From assembly GCA_029204225.1 (NCBI GenBank), contig MU836318.1, forward strand, positions 1-30,587: a stretch of 30,587 nt of DNA. The letters run 5' to 3'. Position 1 is the first letter of the stretch; the number at the start of each line of letters is the position of its first letter. Made by a program: the position numbers and the translations under genes. This document shows positions 1 to 10,120 of the stretch, one piece after another. Source of the stretch: Diphasiastrum complanatum (lineage: Eukaryota > Streptophyta > Lycopodiopsida > Lycopodiales > Lycopodiaceae). The notes under the pieces are model-generated. The model saw nothing but the letters and a program-made list of their open reading frames with translations, ran no database searches and was not told the DNA's origin.

Positions 1-32
1 TCATCCTCATGCTTTGTTCATAACTCAACTGC

Positions 33-253
<221 letters not shown>

Positions 254-1332
254 CAAAATCTCTTTGCCTCAAGAAAATGTGATAATGTGCAAGATAATGC
301 TGAGACACATCATAAGTGAAATTCCTCATGTAACTCTGCTCAACCTCTCTGTTTTGTTCTTGCAATTTCCAATGTTCTTGTTCACATACTGACCAAATAC
401 AATAAGATCTCTCCATCATTCTTTCTGTCTATTACTAAGCGTCTCCTATTTGTTTATCGTTCTTTTGAATCTTTTATGCTCATGTGCAACTACAACACTC
501 AATTCACAAGAGGTCTTATTCCACAACAAGCTATTGACTATGATTGAGGTGGAAGAGCATTGGAAGCTTGATTTTATCAGAACATAGCTCATGCTATTAC
601 AAACCAATCTACCAACATATTTCAGATTTATCATCAACGAAAGACTCGTAACTACTCTATTATTGAAAATGACATAATTTACAATTGCACATTCACTAAT
701 ATTTGTCATGTCACGGATGCGAAAAACATAGGAGCTGATAACGTGCTGCATATATATATAAAGTGTACCACCCACAGCTGAATGAATCATTTTGCTGGGG
801 TGACTGCAAAAAAATTCGACACACAAGAAATTAGTTGAAAAACATAATGAATCAGAATGAAACAAATACATTAGAATACTAATTTCAAAATGTCATTAAG
901 AAAGACAGAATTTACCTCCAAACTGATGATCTGTCAGTCAATTGACTGGGGAAGTACATCTGTTGGAATATATTTTCTTAAATATGGCAAGTACATATCT
1001 ACATCTTAATGCGTATTGCTAGCCGAGTTCATCTTGACACAAAATATTTTAATAGTATTATCTACAGATCTCTTAATAGAGATCAGGTTTAAACTCCAGT
1101 GTTCACTACAAAATAAGATAGAAAGTCCATTTTGGATATCTCACTCTCAAATTTAAGATAATCATTCGAATCTATATATGTATAAAAATTTGGAGGAGGA
1201 GGTGGTGGATGAGCAATATTTACAAGATTATCCAAAATGGATGTAGCTATGTTTACAACCGTATCTAGTGCAACAGTATCTACGTTATCACCGACAGAGT
1301 TAGTTTGCGGATAATTTGTAATAATGGAACTC
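254..1332. other. Anonymous AT-rich stretch, no gene seen
   Basis: I see no domain-bearing reading frame, RNA gene or clear repeat. The longest open frame (446-871, minus) has no recognisable motif and a composition typical of chance ORFs. A short TA run lies near 750. Minus-strand reading of 1141-1330 is open for a while and includes six consecutive prolines; it may be the decayed continuation of the gag remnant to its right. Confidence 0.6.
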
Positions 1333-1915
1333 CTAAATTTCTTCGGGGCTTCTCAATTCCTCAATCTTCCTTGGATCTGCCTCTTTGACTTGTAAGTTGT
1401 AGGTGGTCCATGAAGGGTTACGAGGACACTCCTTCCACCTATGTCGTCCCAGATATCCAAAACAAAGATTTTCCTTCTTTTCTCGTTTCACGTCTTGCGG
1501 CGATAGTGTCAAAAAGTGTTGGCCCCCTTGGACATTGGACGTCCCATACCGTCCTTTGCCTTTTGAGGTGCTTGTGCCTTTACTTCTTGGCACCCTGAAT
1601 TTGCGCTTGGGAGGATTGACCCTTCCACTTCTTGAACTTTATTTTCCCCCAAGGCTAAAACCCTTTAGTAATAGGTGTTTCAATCTCCTTGGCCTTTTTT
1701 CCATCCTAGTATAGTCCATCTATACCGCCCTATGAAGGCTTAGAGCCTACTCCTTTCTCACGAATGGCCTAAGGCTCTCACAACAAGCCCTCCACAAGCT
1801 AGAATACTTGCAAAAACATTGGCACTTCTTCTGGTATCCACATTAGTGCTTCTCTATATTTGTCCGTATATTTTTGTACAGACGCATTGCCTTGTTTGAG
1901 AGTTGACCAGGTTTG
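1333..1915 (-). pseudogene. Ty3/gypsy-like gag remnant (minus)
   Basis: Read on minus, 1915 to 1600 gives a Retrotrans_gag-like segment (NASVQKYTDKYREAL) broken by several stops. It is followed by an open 86-residue piece (1593-1333) that is Lys/Arg/Ser-rich and then has a degenerate zinc knuckle, CFGYLGRHRWKEC. The second cysteine of the CCHC pattern is replaced by tyrosine. Capsid-like segment, basic linker and knuckle are in the usual gag order. No protease or reverse transcriptase follows that I can recognise. Stops and the lost zinc ligand show it is dead. Family assignment to gypsy is an inference from the capsid-like part. Confidence 0.55.
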
Positions 1916-1987
1916 CATCGCCTGATTCTTTTCATTTGTTTACTGATTCTCTACATCAGATCTGTTGGCTTTTTTGTTTCTTTTTGA

Positions 1988-2709
1988 TGTTCTTGTTCTG
2001 ATTCTTTCGTCTTGTTTCAGAATAGTTTCGAGGTTGGTTCTGTCTGTTATCAGGCTTCATGGGTATTTATTAGATGTGTTCTTGTTATTACAATGCCCAA
2101 ACCATACAGAAAGGACTGATTAACGTTGTAGTATTGTCCTACCTGTCAGAGGACACTCAGGTTTGTTACTCTTGCACTGAAACACATGCATAAACGACCA
2201 CAATCAATCAAGCATGCATGCCAAAACGTTCAACCATCAGATCAACATGCAGAACTGTTGAACAGTGACTGAAATCCTACTCTAATGTTGCAAAAATAAA
2301 CTGAAATCAGATCCTAAAGACTACTATACTTGCATAAATCCACAAAATAAAAAACAAGAAACTAATCTACAACATTTTAGAAGTCCAAGAATCAGGAAAC
2401 CAACCAGTCTTTTGATTCTTGGACATCCCAAGAACATCAAGAACAGTGTGTAAGATAATGTGCCAAAACTACACCACAAATCCAATCTATTTAGTTTACC
2501 TAAATGCTAATTCCTACATTAATCCACCAACAAGAAATGAAATCTAATCCACTCTAGGAAGCAGGAAATCTAATCCATTCTACAAACCACAACCACACAC
2601 AAAAGAGGGAAGGGCAAATCTTGACTCAAGAAACAAGCATGATCAAGGAGCTCAATGGATGCACCAAAACTCGTGGAGGCTCTTCTCATTTCAGCATGGA
2701 GTAGGTACA
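1988..2709. repeat. Long direct repeat, copy 1 (LTR-like)
   Basis: About 722 bp that recur at 6206-6935 with high identity (roughly 92-95% by eye, with small indels). It begins TGTTCTTG and ends GGTACA, so it has the TG...CA ends of an LTR. Similarity stops sharply at both ends. The flank before it (TTTGA) does not match the flank after copy 2 (TCCCT), and no standard primer site adjoins it. LTR status is therefore likely but unproven. It contains no convincing coding region. Confidence 0.8.
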
Positions 2710-4824
2710 TTTCACAAAAAAGCTTATCTTCACAAAGAGGGAGTCTCTTAAATAAACAAGAGAGCTCCTCATGTGGCATCCTAGTGGCATTTCCACATTA
2801 CATAAACTACAGGTGGAATAATGCTCTCCACTAGTGGTCACCATCAAAAGGTGGCTCACTCTACTTTCTTTAAGAGAGGTCTAATTGCATTTATTACTTT
2901 GCCTAGAAATACTAGTTCCTACATGGTCATTCCATCTTCCAGGATTCACCATGAGGCTTACACAGTTCTTGTTTGTCATTACTAACTAGTATTCCTCGGC
3001 TCTCAGTCCTCGTTCTTCTCATCTTCTCAGAGACCGCCTTGGTCTAAGGTGAGAGGTGCTCTTGGGTAGCTCTAGCCGAGCATCTTGGGGATTCGTCACA
3101 ATCAGCCAACATCATCCCACCCCTAATGTGTTGCAGGACCCACTGCAACTCATATTGAATGATGTCACTCTACTTTGCATTGGCATTTTCGATTGTCACT
3201 TGGAAAAGCATAGATCCTCGTTTTCTAAACCCTAAAACCAAGTGTTTATTGTTGTCTATCTTTATCAAAAACTATTTTCGCTATTTGCCGCAATTTAACC
3301 AGATTGTCTTATTGCTGCAAGTGGTGATATTCTCAAAATTGGAGATCTTTCTCTTTATTTCTTCTAGCTGCTTTGTCTGCTTCTTAGATTTTCTTTTGGT
3401 TGATCAACCATTATAGGTGGTAGTTGGTCTCCGCAAGACACTTGCAATGATCTTTTAGCTGCTTCGGTAAGACTATAAAAAACTGGAAATTTCTCAGAAG
3501 AACAGTGAAATGATGATAAACAAACAGATGGAAGGTAGGGTGGAGGTGGTGACATTGGTAGATGGTGTGGACGATAGGCATGAGAATAGGCGCAATAGTA
3601 TGGCAAGAGGTCGGTTGAATAAGGAGACTGATTCTCCAATGCCTGTGTTTTCCTTTTTTGAAGGATCTTTGTTGTGACTAGGATACTTCTTCTGATTGAG
3701 TCACTTTGGATTTCCCATCTATCTTCTAAGCCTTGTCATTTTCATATTTGACTTGTGACCTTGGCTGTCGATCTTTTTGATGTTGTTGCTGGTAGTGTAA
3801 CTGCTTTAGTGGATCCAAGCAGATCCACTACCTCCCCCCCAAAAAAAAAAATCTGTTGATGGGGATGTTGTTGCTGGTAATTGTTCATGCTCAAGATTGG
3901 ACCGGCGTGTGGAACATGTAGTTGAAAACACATTGAACATGTGACTGGACTAAAGATGGAACAAATTTTAACTAAATTTTTTTCGATCTTGCTATAATTG
4001 ATTCGAAGACGTATATGACGATGAAATGCATGAATCAATTATGACGTGACAAGGATGTTTCAAATTTTAAGTATGCGCAAAGATCCTAGACTCTATACAA
4101 GGTGATCTGAAGATGGATAGATGAATGAAAATGTATTCTTGAGATGCTCTACTGAAGACTTTCGTGCAGTAGTTATTCCCTATGCAAAAATCAATCACAC
4201 AAAATAGGTGAAGAGAAACAAGGAAATAAACAAACGGTACAAAGAGTGAGAGCTGTATAGCACTTGTTGAACAAAACTTGCATTCATCAATATGTATAAT
4301 TCACCTGGAATATTTCATGTTTCTATTGATCTTTTAGAGTAATGAAAGAACTCTCATAAGCCCTTGTCAAAAACAAGGCAGGAATAGTGACCTAAATCTA
4401 CCATTGTTGATAGTAGATGTTGTAAGATATAGCTTAAGATGTAGTTATAGTTGAGGTACTATGTGCTGAGTACCTCTTTGAGTAAGAGATTCAGAACCGA
4501 ATCTCTATCTGAATTTCTAATTCCTAGATTGATTGTGTATTGGCACATTGGAAATCTTATCAGCATGTAGAAAGACAAATAGATGTGAGATTGCAGAACG
4601 TGAGAAAAACTGTCAATTTGCTATGGTGGTTGCTCTTGGTTGGACATTGGAGCAGATAATGGAAAAACGGTTTCACTTTCTTTCTACAAGGACTCATTTC
4701 ATATTAGTATCTTTTTGTATGATGGAGTTGGTGAATTGCGTGGTAATGTAGAAGTTTGTAATGTAGCAGCAGGTTGAGCGGTTGGGTGCTATGGTGCTCG
4801 TGTGGTGTTCTCATGAGGATCCTA
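2710..4824. other. Interior of candidate element, no recognised gene
   Basis: No pol domains are visible on either strand. A minus open frame at 3639-3364 (91 residues) is rich in Tyr, Pro and Ser and could be a gag N-terminal fragment, but has no diagnostic motif. Another minus frame (4038-3742) is similarly uninformative. A C7 run followed by A11 lies at 3834-3851, flanked by a 16-bp direct repeat (3779-3794 and 3865-3880), which suggests a small local duplication. Confidence 0.5.
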
Positions 4825-5240
4825 TCATGATTCATAAGTGACGTGTCGGGCAGGTAGGATCTTGTTGGGTTGGTTTGGACAGTCTTTGAAACTGTGTTTT
4901 CTGACACAATCGGGACACTCGGCGTGGTACTTGGTCTTGACTGGGCAATCAACCATGAAATGGCCAGTTTCACCACAAATGAAACATTTGTTGTTCAATG
5001 GCCCTTGTATAACAACATAGCCATGTTGTATGGCCAATGGTTCTGGACTATCAAGTGGATATTCATGATAAGTCAAGGAATTTCTATATTATGACGGTTG
5101 TTTTGCATATTAAATTTTGCAATATCATCAATTAACGAGGGATTATGGCTTGTGTTATTGTCGTGGAGCAGGTTGGACTGTATGTGCTTGGATAGGGTGA
5201 TATGAAAGACAAGTATCAGTAGGATGCATAGCTCGGCAAG
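4825..5240 (-). pseudogene. Gag fragment with CCHC zinc knuckle (minus)
   Basis: The 83-residue open part (5076-4825) carries a perfect CCHC knuckle, CFICGETGHFMVDC, followed after about 10 residues by CPDCVRKHSFKDC, a second Cys/His cluster spaced CX2CX4HX4C. Upstream on the same strand, after two stops, the phrase HPTDTC resembles the His/Cys segment found just before the knuckles in plant gypsy gag proteins. The role in the live ancestor would be nucleocapsid packaging of element RNA. No start codon fits a complete gag and nothing resembling protease follows, so this is a remnant. The intact ligands make it the best preserved coding piece in this candidate element. Confidence 0.6.
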
Positions 5241-5935
5241 CTCAGACCGATCGAGATTTGACTAAAATGGTTCGGTCGAGATCTGATTGAAATCCTTTGG
5301 TTGAGATCTGACTGAAATGCTTCGGTCGAAATCTGACAGAAATGCTTCGGTCGAGATCTGACAGAAATGCTTCGATCGAGATTTGACTAAAAGCCTTCAG
5401 TTGAGATCTGATTGATTGTGCGCAGTCGAGAGTTGAAGAGAATGCCTCGGTCGAGATTTGAAGCTCAAAACCTGTCGAGAATTGAACGTCTTCTGGCTCG
5501 GTTGAGATTTGAGGAAGAGACACGGGCGAGATTTCTCAGAGAGGGTGCAATTGAGATCTCAAAAGAATGCCTCGGTCGAGATTTGAATTGGAGACGCGAG
5601 CGAGATCTGACTGAATTGCTTCAGTCAAGATCTGACTGAAATGCTTTGGTCGAGATTTAACAGAAGTCTCCGATCGAGATTTGACAGAAGTTTCCGTTGA
5701 GATTTTAAGTTCAGACACGGACGAGATCTGACTGTTTTTTGGTTTTTGGTAAGCACCTACGTCGGTCAAGATGGTAATGGAGAGGCGACTCGGCTGAGAT
5801 TGGACACGAATGACTCTGTTGAGTTGCGACTGGAAGGACTCGGCTGAGTTGGAACACGAAGGACTCGGCTGAGTTGGGATGCGGATGACTCAGCTGAGTT
5901 GGGACGTGAATGACTCGGTTGATTTGGGAGAGAAA
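5240..5935. repeat. 25-bp minisatellite, about 27 diverged units
   Basis: Units such as TCGGTCGAGATCTGAC-AGAAATGCT recur every 25 bases. A left block (about 5240-5735) has the GAGATCTGAC core. A right block (about 5785-5935) has the variant core CTGAGTTGGGAC on the same 25-bp period, so it looks like a second variant subfamily of the same repeat. Because 25 is not a multiple of 3, open frames across it cycle through three phases and give the repeated peptides seen on minus; those are not genes. On the minus strand the array sits between the right-hand long repeat and the gag fragment. Confidence 0.85.
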
Positions 5936-6205
5936 GAGGGGAGGCTTAGATGGTGACGCGAAGGATGTGCAGATGATGGAGGATGTCGAAAGATCTGAGA
6001 ATGTATGTAGGACGTGTAGAGGGTGGTTGCAGGTCATTTTGAGTTGTGAACAGATCTTGAAATGTGTTACGTTTCTTGGATGGATTTGATCAGAGGTAGT
6101 GTTACAACATTGATCGTTTCATAATGTGAGTGGGCAAGCGGCAATGGGCCTATTGTTTATAGATTTTCTACTTCAATTTTTGTCGTCTTTTTCATCTCTT
6201 TCTCA

Positions 6206-6935
6206 TGTTCTTGTTCAGATTCTTTCATCTTGTTTCAGAATAGTTTCAAGGTTGGTTCTACCTATTATCAGGCTTTGTGGGCTTTATTAGATGTGTTCTT
6301 GTTATTACAATGCCCAAACCAGGCAGAAAGGACTGATTAATGTTGAAGTATTGTCCTGCCTGTCAGAGGACACTCAGGTTTGTTACTCTTGCACTGAAAC
6401 ACATGCATAAACGACCACAATCAGTCAAGCATGCATGCCAAAACGTTCAACCATCAGATCAGCATGCAAAACTGTTGAACAGTGACTGAAATCCTACTCT
6501 AATGTTGCCAAAATGAACTGAAATCAGATCCTAAACACTACTATACTTTCATAAATCCACAAAACAAAAAACAAAAAACTAATCTACAGCATTTTAGAAG
6601 TCCAAGAATCAAGAAACCAACCAGTCTTTTGATACTTGGACATCCCAAGAACATCAAGAACAGGGTTGTAAGATAATATGCCAGAACTACACCACAGGTA
6701 CAATCTATTTAGTTTACCTGAATGCTGATTCCTACATTAATCCACCAACAAGAAATGAAATCTAATCCTCTCTAGGAAAGCAGGAAATCTAATCCATTCT
6801 ACAAACCACAACCACACACAAAGAAGGGAAGGGCAAGATCATGAATGCATTCACTCAAGAAACAAGCATCAAAGAGCTCAATGGATGCACCAAAACTCAT
6901 GGAGGCTCTTCTCATTTTAGCATGGAGTAGGTACA
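6206..6935. repeat. Long direct repeat, copy 2 (LTR-like)
   Basis: Partner of 1988-2709 in the same orientation, same TG and CA ends, slightly longer through small insertions near its right end. If the element reads on minus, this is its 5' LTR. The base before it (reading into the interior on minus, TGAGAAAGAG) is not a usual tRNA primer site. Confidence 0.8.
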
Positions 6936-6977
6936 TCCCTCCTACTAGCTTTCCAACTCTCGCGTGCAGGCATAATC

Positions 6978-7292
6978 ATGGAGAGACTATGGGCTCGTTG
7001 GGAGGCACGGAGTTCTAGTCTATTGTCCACATCATCTCATTTTGAGGAGATCCAGTCCCCACAACCCTCCGACCGAGGTGTTCCCCTCTTCTACGAGGAT
7101 CTATTTGGTGAGACTCCCTCCCCCGTGCACTCTAATGCCAGTGCCTCTTCCCGACATTCCGGCCAGGAAAAGAGAGATCGTAGGAGGAGTAACCTCAGTG
7201 GTGGCTCTTGTTGTGGCAGTGACATTGATGATGTCCAACACATCCATCTAGTAGGCCTCGTCGTAGGGATTTCTTACTTTGAGAAATCCTAA
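6978..7292 (+). CDS. Hypothetical 104-residue ORF
   Basis: Opens with ATG 42 bases after the end of long repeat copy 2 and runs 104 residues. It has an acidic/Ser-rich N-terminal half and a basic patch (EKRDRRRS) in the middle. An overlapping +1 frame (7042-7251) is also open. I recognise no domain. Its position just downstream of an LTR-like repeat would suit a gag N-terminus, but composition alone does not prove this, and it may be chance. Confidence 0.2.
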   Translation: MERLWARWEARSSSLLSTSSHFEEIQSPQPSDRGVPLFYEDLFGETPSPVHSNASASSRHSGQEKRDRRRSNLSGGSCCGSDIDDVQHIHLVGLVVGISYFEKS

Positions 7293-7772
7293 CTCAAGAA
7301 GCAACACAGATGGCACCCTTAACAGTCCGGTTTTGGCTAAAATTGCCCAATCATCAAATAATTTCTTCTCAGCTGGTTTTGCACCTATGTATGGAAACCA
7401 AATTTTGGAAAAAAAATACCATAGGACTCCGTTTTCTTTGCTGTAAATTGCTACTACAACCCCTTGAGGTCTACCTAGAAGACTCCCAAAATTTGAGAGT
7501 GATCCAAGAACCGAGCGAAAAGTTATAAAGAAAAACTCTTTAGCCTACCAACACCCACCAGCCACAAAAGAATGATTAAAATCGCTTGGATTTCGCTGCT
7601 GGGGTTGGTTCCTGTGACTAATCTATTGTTCCTTGGCAATAGGAACAGTTTTCAATAGATCCCATAGCCATTTGGGCTCTCAATCAGACGTTATGAACAA
7701 AAAACTCCCCTTTTTCCTCTAGAACATATTTGTTTTTTTGTTGTCCCAAGCTTCCAAAACTTGCAAACCTTT
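7293..7772. other. Untranslated leader-like DNA, no gene seen
   Basis: No domain-bearing frame. On minus the right-hand part follows directly from the copia primer site at 7784-7773, so at least its right part is probably the 5' leader of that element. The 72-residue plus frame at 7310-7528 shows no known motif. Confidence 0.4.
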
Positions 7773-7784
7773 GCTCTGATACCA
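7773..7784 (-). other. Copia primer-binding site (initiator Met tRNA)
   Basis: Minus strand reads TGGTATCAGAGC, the standard plant Ty1/copia primer site complementary to the 3' end of initiator methionine tRNA. It lies two bases inside the LTR that starts at 7787, as expected for a minus-strand element. Confidence 0.9.
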
Positions 7785-7786
7785 AA

Positions 7787-8047
7787 TGTTAGACTCTTGC
7801 TCTGATCTTCTCTTCAAACCTTGCTAATTTCTTGCACGTACAAGCATCAAGTTACGTCTAACACAAGATGGAGCTAGTTGCCTTGTCTCCTCCCAGCCTA
7901 TGCTGCATAGATTATGATGAGGAATGCCTCTCTCTAGGCTCACTTATACACAATCCTCAAGCACCCCTTAACCTTGACCCTTCCTAAATCTCAACACATG
8001 ACCAAGTCCATGCTAGTCGACACTTGCCACTTGGCAGTTACCTAACA
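7787..8047 (-). mobile_element. Ty1/copia 5' LTR, minus orientation
   Basis: On minus the segment begins TGTTAG and ends CTAACA, a perfect 6-bp terminal inverted repeat of the type that bounds copia LTRs, and is followed by the primer site at 7784. A TATA-like element (TATAAG on minus, about 7946-7951) sits inside it. Length is 261 bp. No second LTR or pol gene of this element is found to the left, so it is a 5'-end fragment or a deletion product. Confidence 0.8.
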
Positions 8048-8287
8048 CATACTTCATTAGGAAAGGCCTTGACAAGCATAATAATAAAAGCACTATATTT
8101 GCCCAATGTTAGTTAATACCAATCTACAATTTGTAAATCATTCTTATAATAATACTCGGCCGATATAAAAAATTTACAAAAAAGTTGTGATACCATAGTT
8201 GGCTTAAAAGGTAGGGAATATTTCACTACCATGACTTGGTTGGTATAAAAATTGAATCTATAATAGAGACCCCAAATGGCATCTTTG

Positions 8288-8326
<39 letters not shown>

Positions 8327-9346
8327 GCATTGTGACTCTGTGTAGAACATGTGACTCGAGGTGGGGACCATATATGATTCAAGATGTTCTATGATTCAAT
8401 CCATTGAACTTCTCATTGGAAAATATTACCACAAGCCCCAACACCATAGATTGTCTTGTACCTAGTGAGAAGGTTCTTTAATGTTAGACTGCATGGCTGC
8501 TACACCAACACAATGAGAGATAGGGATGCATAAATATACATACATAGAGCTTGACTTACTATTTATCCAAGTAGAAGACAAAATGATAAATAATCGACTA
8601 AACAGACATCACAAATTGTACATATGCAAACAAGATTCAAACAATGCATAAATAATCAAACTAGACATTTTCTATAGTCAAACATCAAGCAACTTGTGGC
8701 AAATAAAGGAATATTTTTTTAAAATTTTTGAATTCAACAACCAATAACTTTTTATTTTCATGTGATGGACGAACATTGATTGGAAATCCAGTAGCAATAA
8801 ATATGTTAGATCTCAATGATTAGTAAATCAATGAAAATTAGTGAGACTTTAAGAGACCAAAACAAACAAATATTGTAATTTGTTAATTGTAGTTTGTTTT
8901 CTTCTCCCTCTTCATATCGTGCGTACCTGAGGGTTTAGACTAAGGGAATCGCTTCTAACGCCTAGTGAGTAAGAAGTTGTAGAAAGGGTTTTGATCCAAG
9001 AGGAGGATGTGGAAGGTAAGAGGGTTTAGACTATAACTACTAGGGATGTCACAACCTTTAGTGTGAGATCTAGATGTGGAAGAATGCCTAAACCTTGGGA
9101 TTTGATTACTCTTGTTGCCTTTTGTGGTATAATGGGATTTTCTTTTCTCTTCTTTGGTTCTTGTCTTATCTAGGCCTCTATGGCTCGAGATCTTCTCCTC
9201 ATGAGGTTGATCTTCTCAAGGGAGGTGAACAGTAAGGGAGATTTCGACTTACTAAACACTAGGAGTCAACTTCTGAGGGGCTTATAGATAGCAGAGAAAG
9301 AATCAATGCAACAAACGACTATCCAGGAATACCACAAGTGAGTAGG
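8048..9346. other. Anonymous DNA with a (TC)15 tract
   Basis: No recognisable gene or RNA on either strand. The only ordered feature is a TC microsatellite of 15 units at 8292-8321. The rest is AT-rich single-copy-looking sequence. Confidence 0.6.
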
Positions 9347-9483
9347 TTGACATGTGTCACTCATCCATTGGACCAAGTGTCCCAATGAGCATGTGACATG
9401 TGTCATGTTTGACCGGTCAATCTTGACATGTGTCACTCATTCACTGGACCAAATGTCTCAATGAGCATATGACATGTGTCTCA
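9347..9483. repeat. 76-bp tandem duplication with GACATGTGTC boxes
   Basis: Two units, 9347-9422 and 9423-9483 (the second incomplete), about 90% alike. Each begins and ends with TGACATGTGTC, so this box occurs four times in about 140 bases. Between the boxes, unit 1 can fold: CATTGG-AC pairs with GTCCCAATG with one bulge. At the unit junction is the perfect palindrome TTGACCGGTCAA (9409-9420). Confidence 0.85.
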
Positions 9484-9732
9484 ACTCTTCTACTTTTTAG
9501 GAGGTCAGTCCAGCCACTCCCAATTAATGACTTAATACACTATACCCAAACAACATGTGACTCTGAGGTTCAGAAACATCATTAATAGCTTTATTTACAT
9601 TTCTGTTACAAAGGTCACCACAGGCTGGTGACTTAGCCATTTCTGTATTTACAAGAAGTACATCTATAAGTAAAACAAGTAAACAACCGGGACAAGGAAT
9701 AGAAGCTGTAACATTATCCCAAATCCATTTAC

Positions 9733-10120
9733 CTAGATCCCTTATTCCAGATCCCAAATCCTAAGCCCTAGATTGCTTACCCCTTATCCTAAACTCTAAA
9801 TCTAAAACAATAAGCCCCTTTCCCTAGATGTCTTACCTTAAATTCCTTATCTCTTTACCCTAAACTTCTTACCCCTTACCCTAAACCCTTTCCTCTAGAT
9901 TTTGTACTCTAAATTTCAAATCCAAAACTCTAACTCCCAAGTGCTAGATCCGTAAATCTCCTTTCTTAGACCCCTTACCCTAAGTTCTAAACCCTAGACC
10001 CTAAGTCCTAAGCCCTAAACTCCTTGCCCCTTATCCTAAACTCATTTTCCTAGATCCTTTATCAGAAATTCCAAATCTGAGCCCCTAAGCCCTAAAGACT
10101 AAGCCTTAAGCCCTAATCTC
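9733..10120. repeat. Degenerate telomere-like (CCCTAAA)n tract
   Basis: About 390 bp of diverged heptamers. Exact CCCTAAA occurs at 9858, 9879, 10013 and 10090, with many one-step variants such as CCCTAGA, CCCTTA, CCTAAG and TCCTAAA between them. CCCTAAA is the complement of the Arabidopsis-type plant telomere repeat TTTAGGG. The degeneracy indicates an old interstitial tract, not a present chromosome end. Confidence 0.7.

Larger units (their letters stand above)
1988..6935 (-). mobile_element. Candidate decayed LTR element, minus orientation
   Basis: Two direct repeats of about 725 bp with TG...CA ends enclose about 3.5 kb. Reading on minus, the interior gives, in order, a 25-bp tandem array (5935 to 5240), a gag fragment with two zinc-finger-like motifs (5240 to 4825), then about 2 kb without a recognisable pol gene. 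That is the order LTR, leader, gag, deleted or replaced pol, LTR, as in a large non-autonomous element. Against it: no target-site duplication, no clear tRNA primer site inside 6205 and only a weak polypurine tract next to 2710. An alternative is a segmental duplication carrying unrelated repeats. Confidence 0.4.

Noticed and set aside
3834-3851. C7A11 homopolymer junction as a poly(A) tail of a retroposed gene
   Set aside because: No coding sequence or matching target duplication adjoins it; more likely simple slippage.
5242-5769. Repetitive protein with QISTEA/SDLDR-like units on minus
   Set aside because: Created by the 25-bp minisatellite cycling through three frames; no start or conserved frame of its own.
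9524-9757. 77-residue minus ORF with a hydrophobic, Cys-containing middle
   Set aside because: Short, overlaps the start of the telomere-like tract, and no motif; likely chance.
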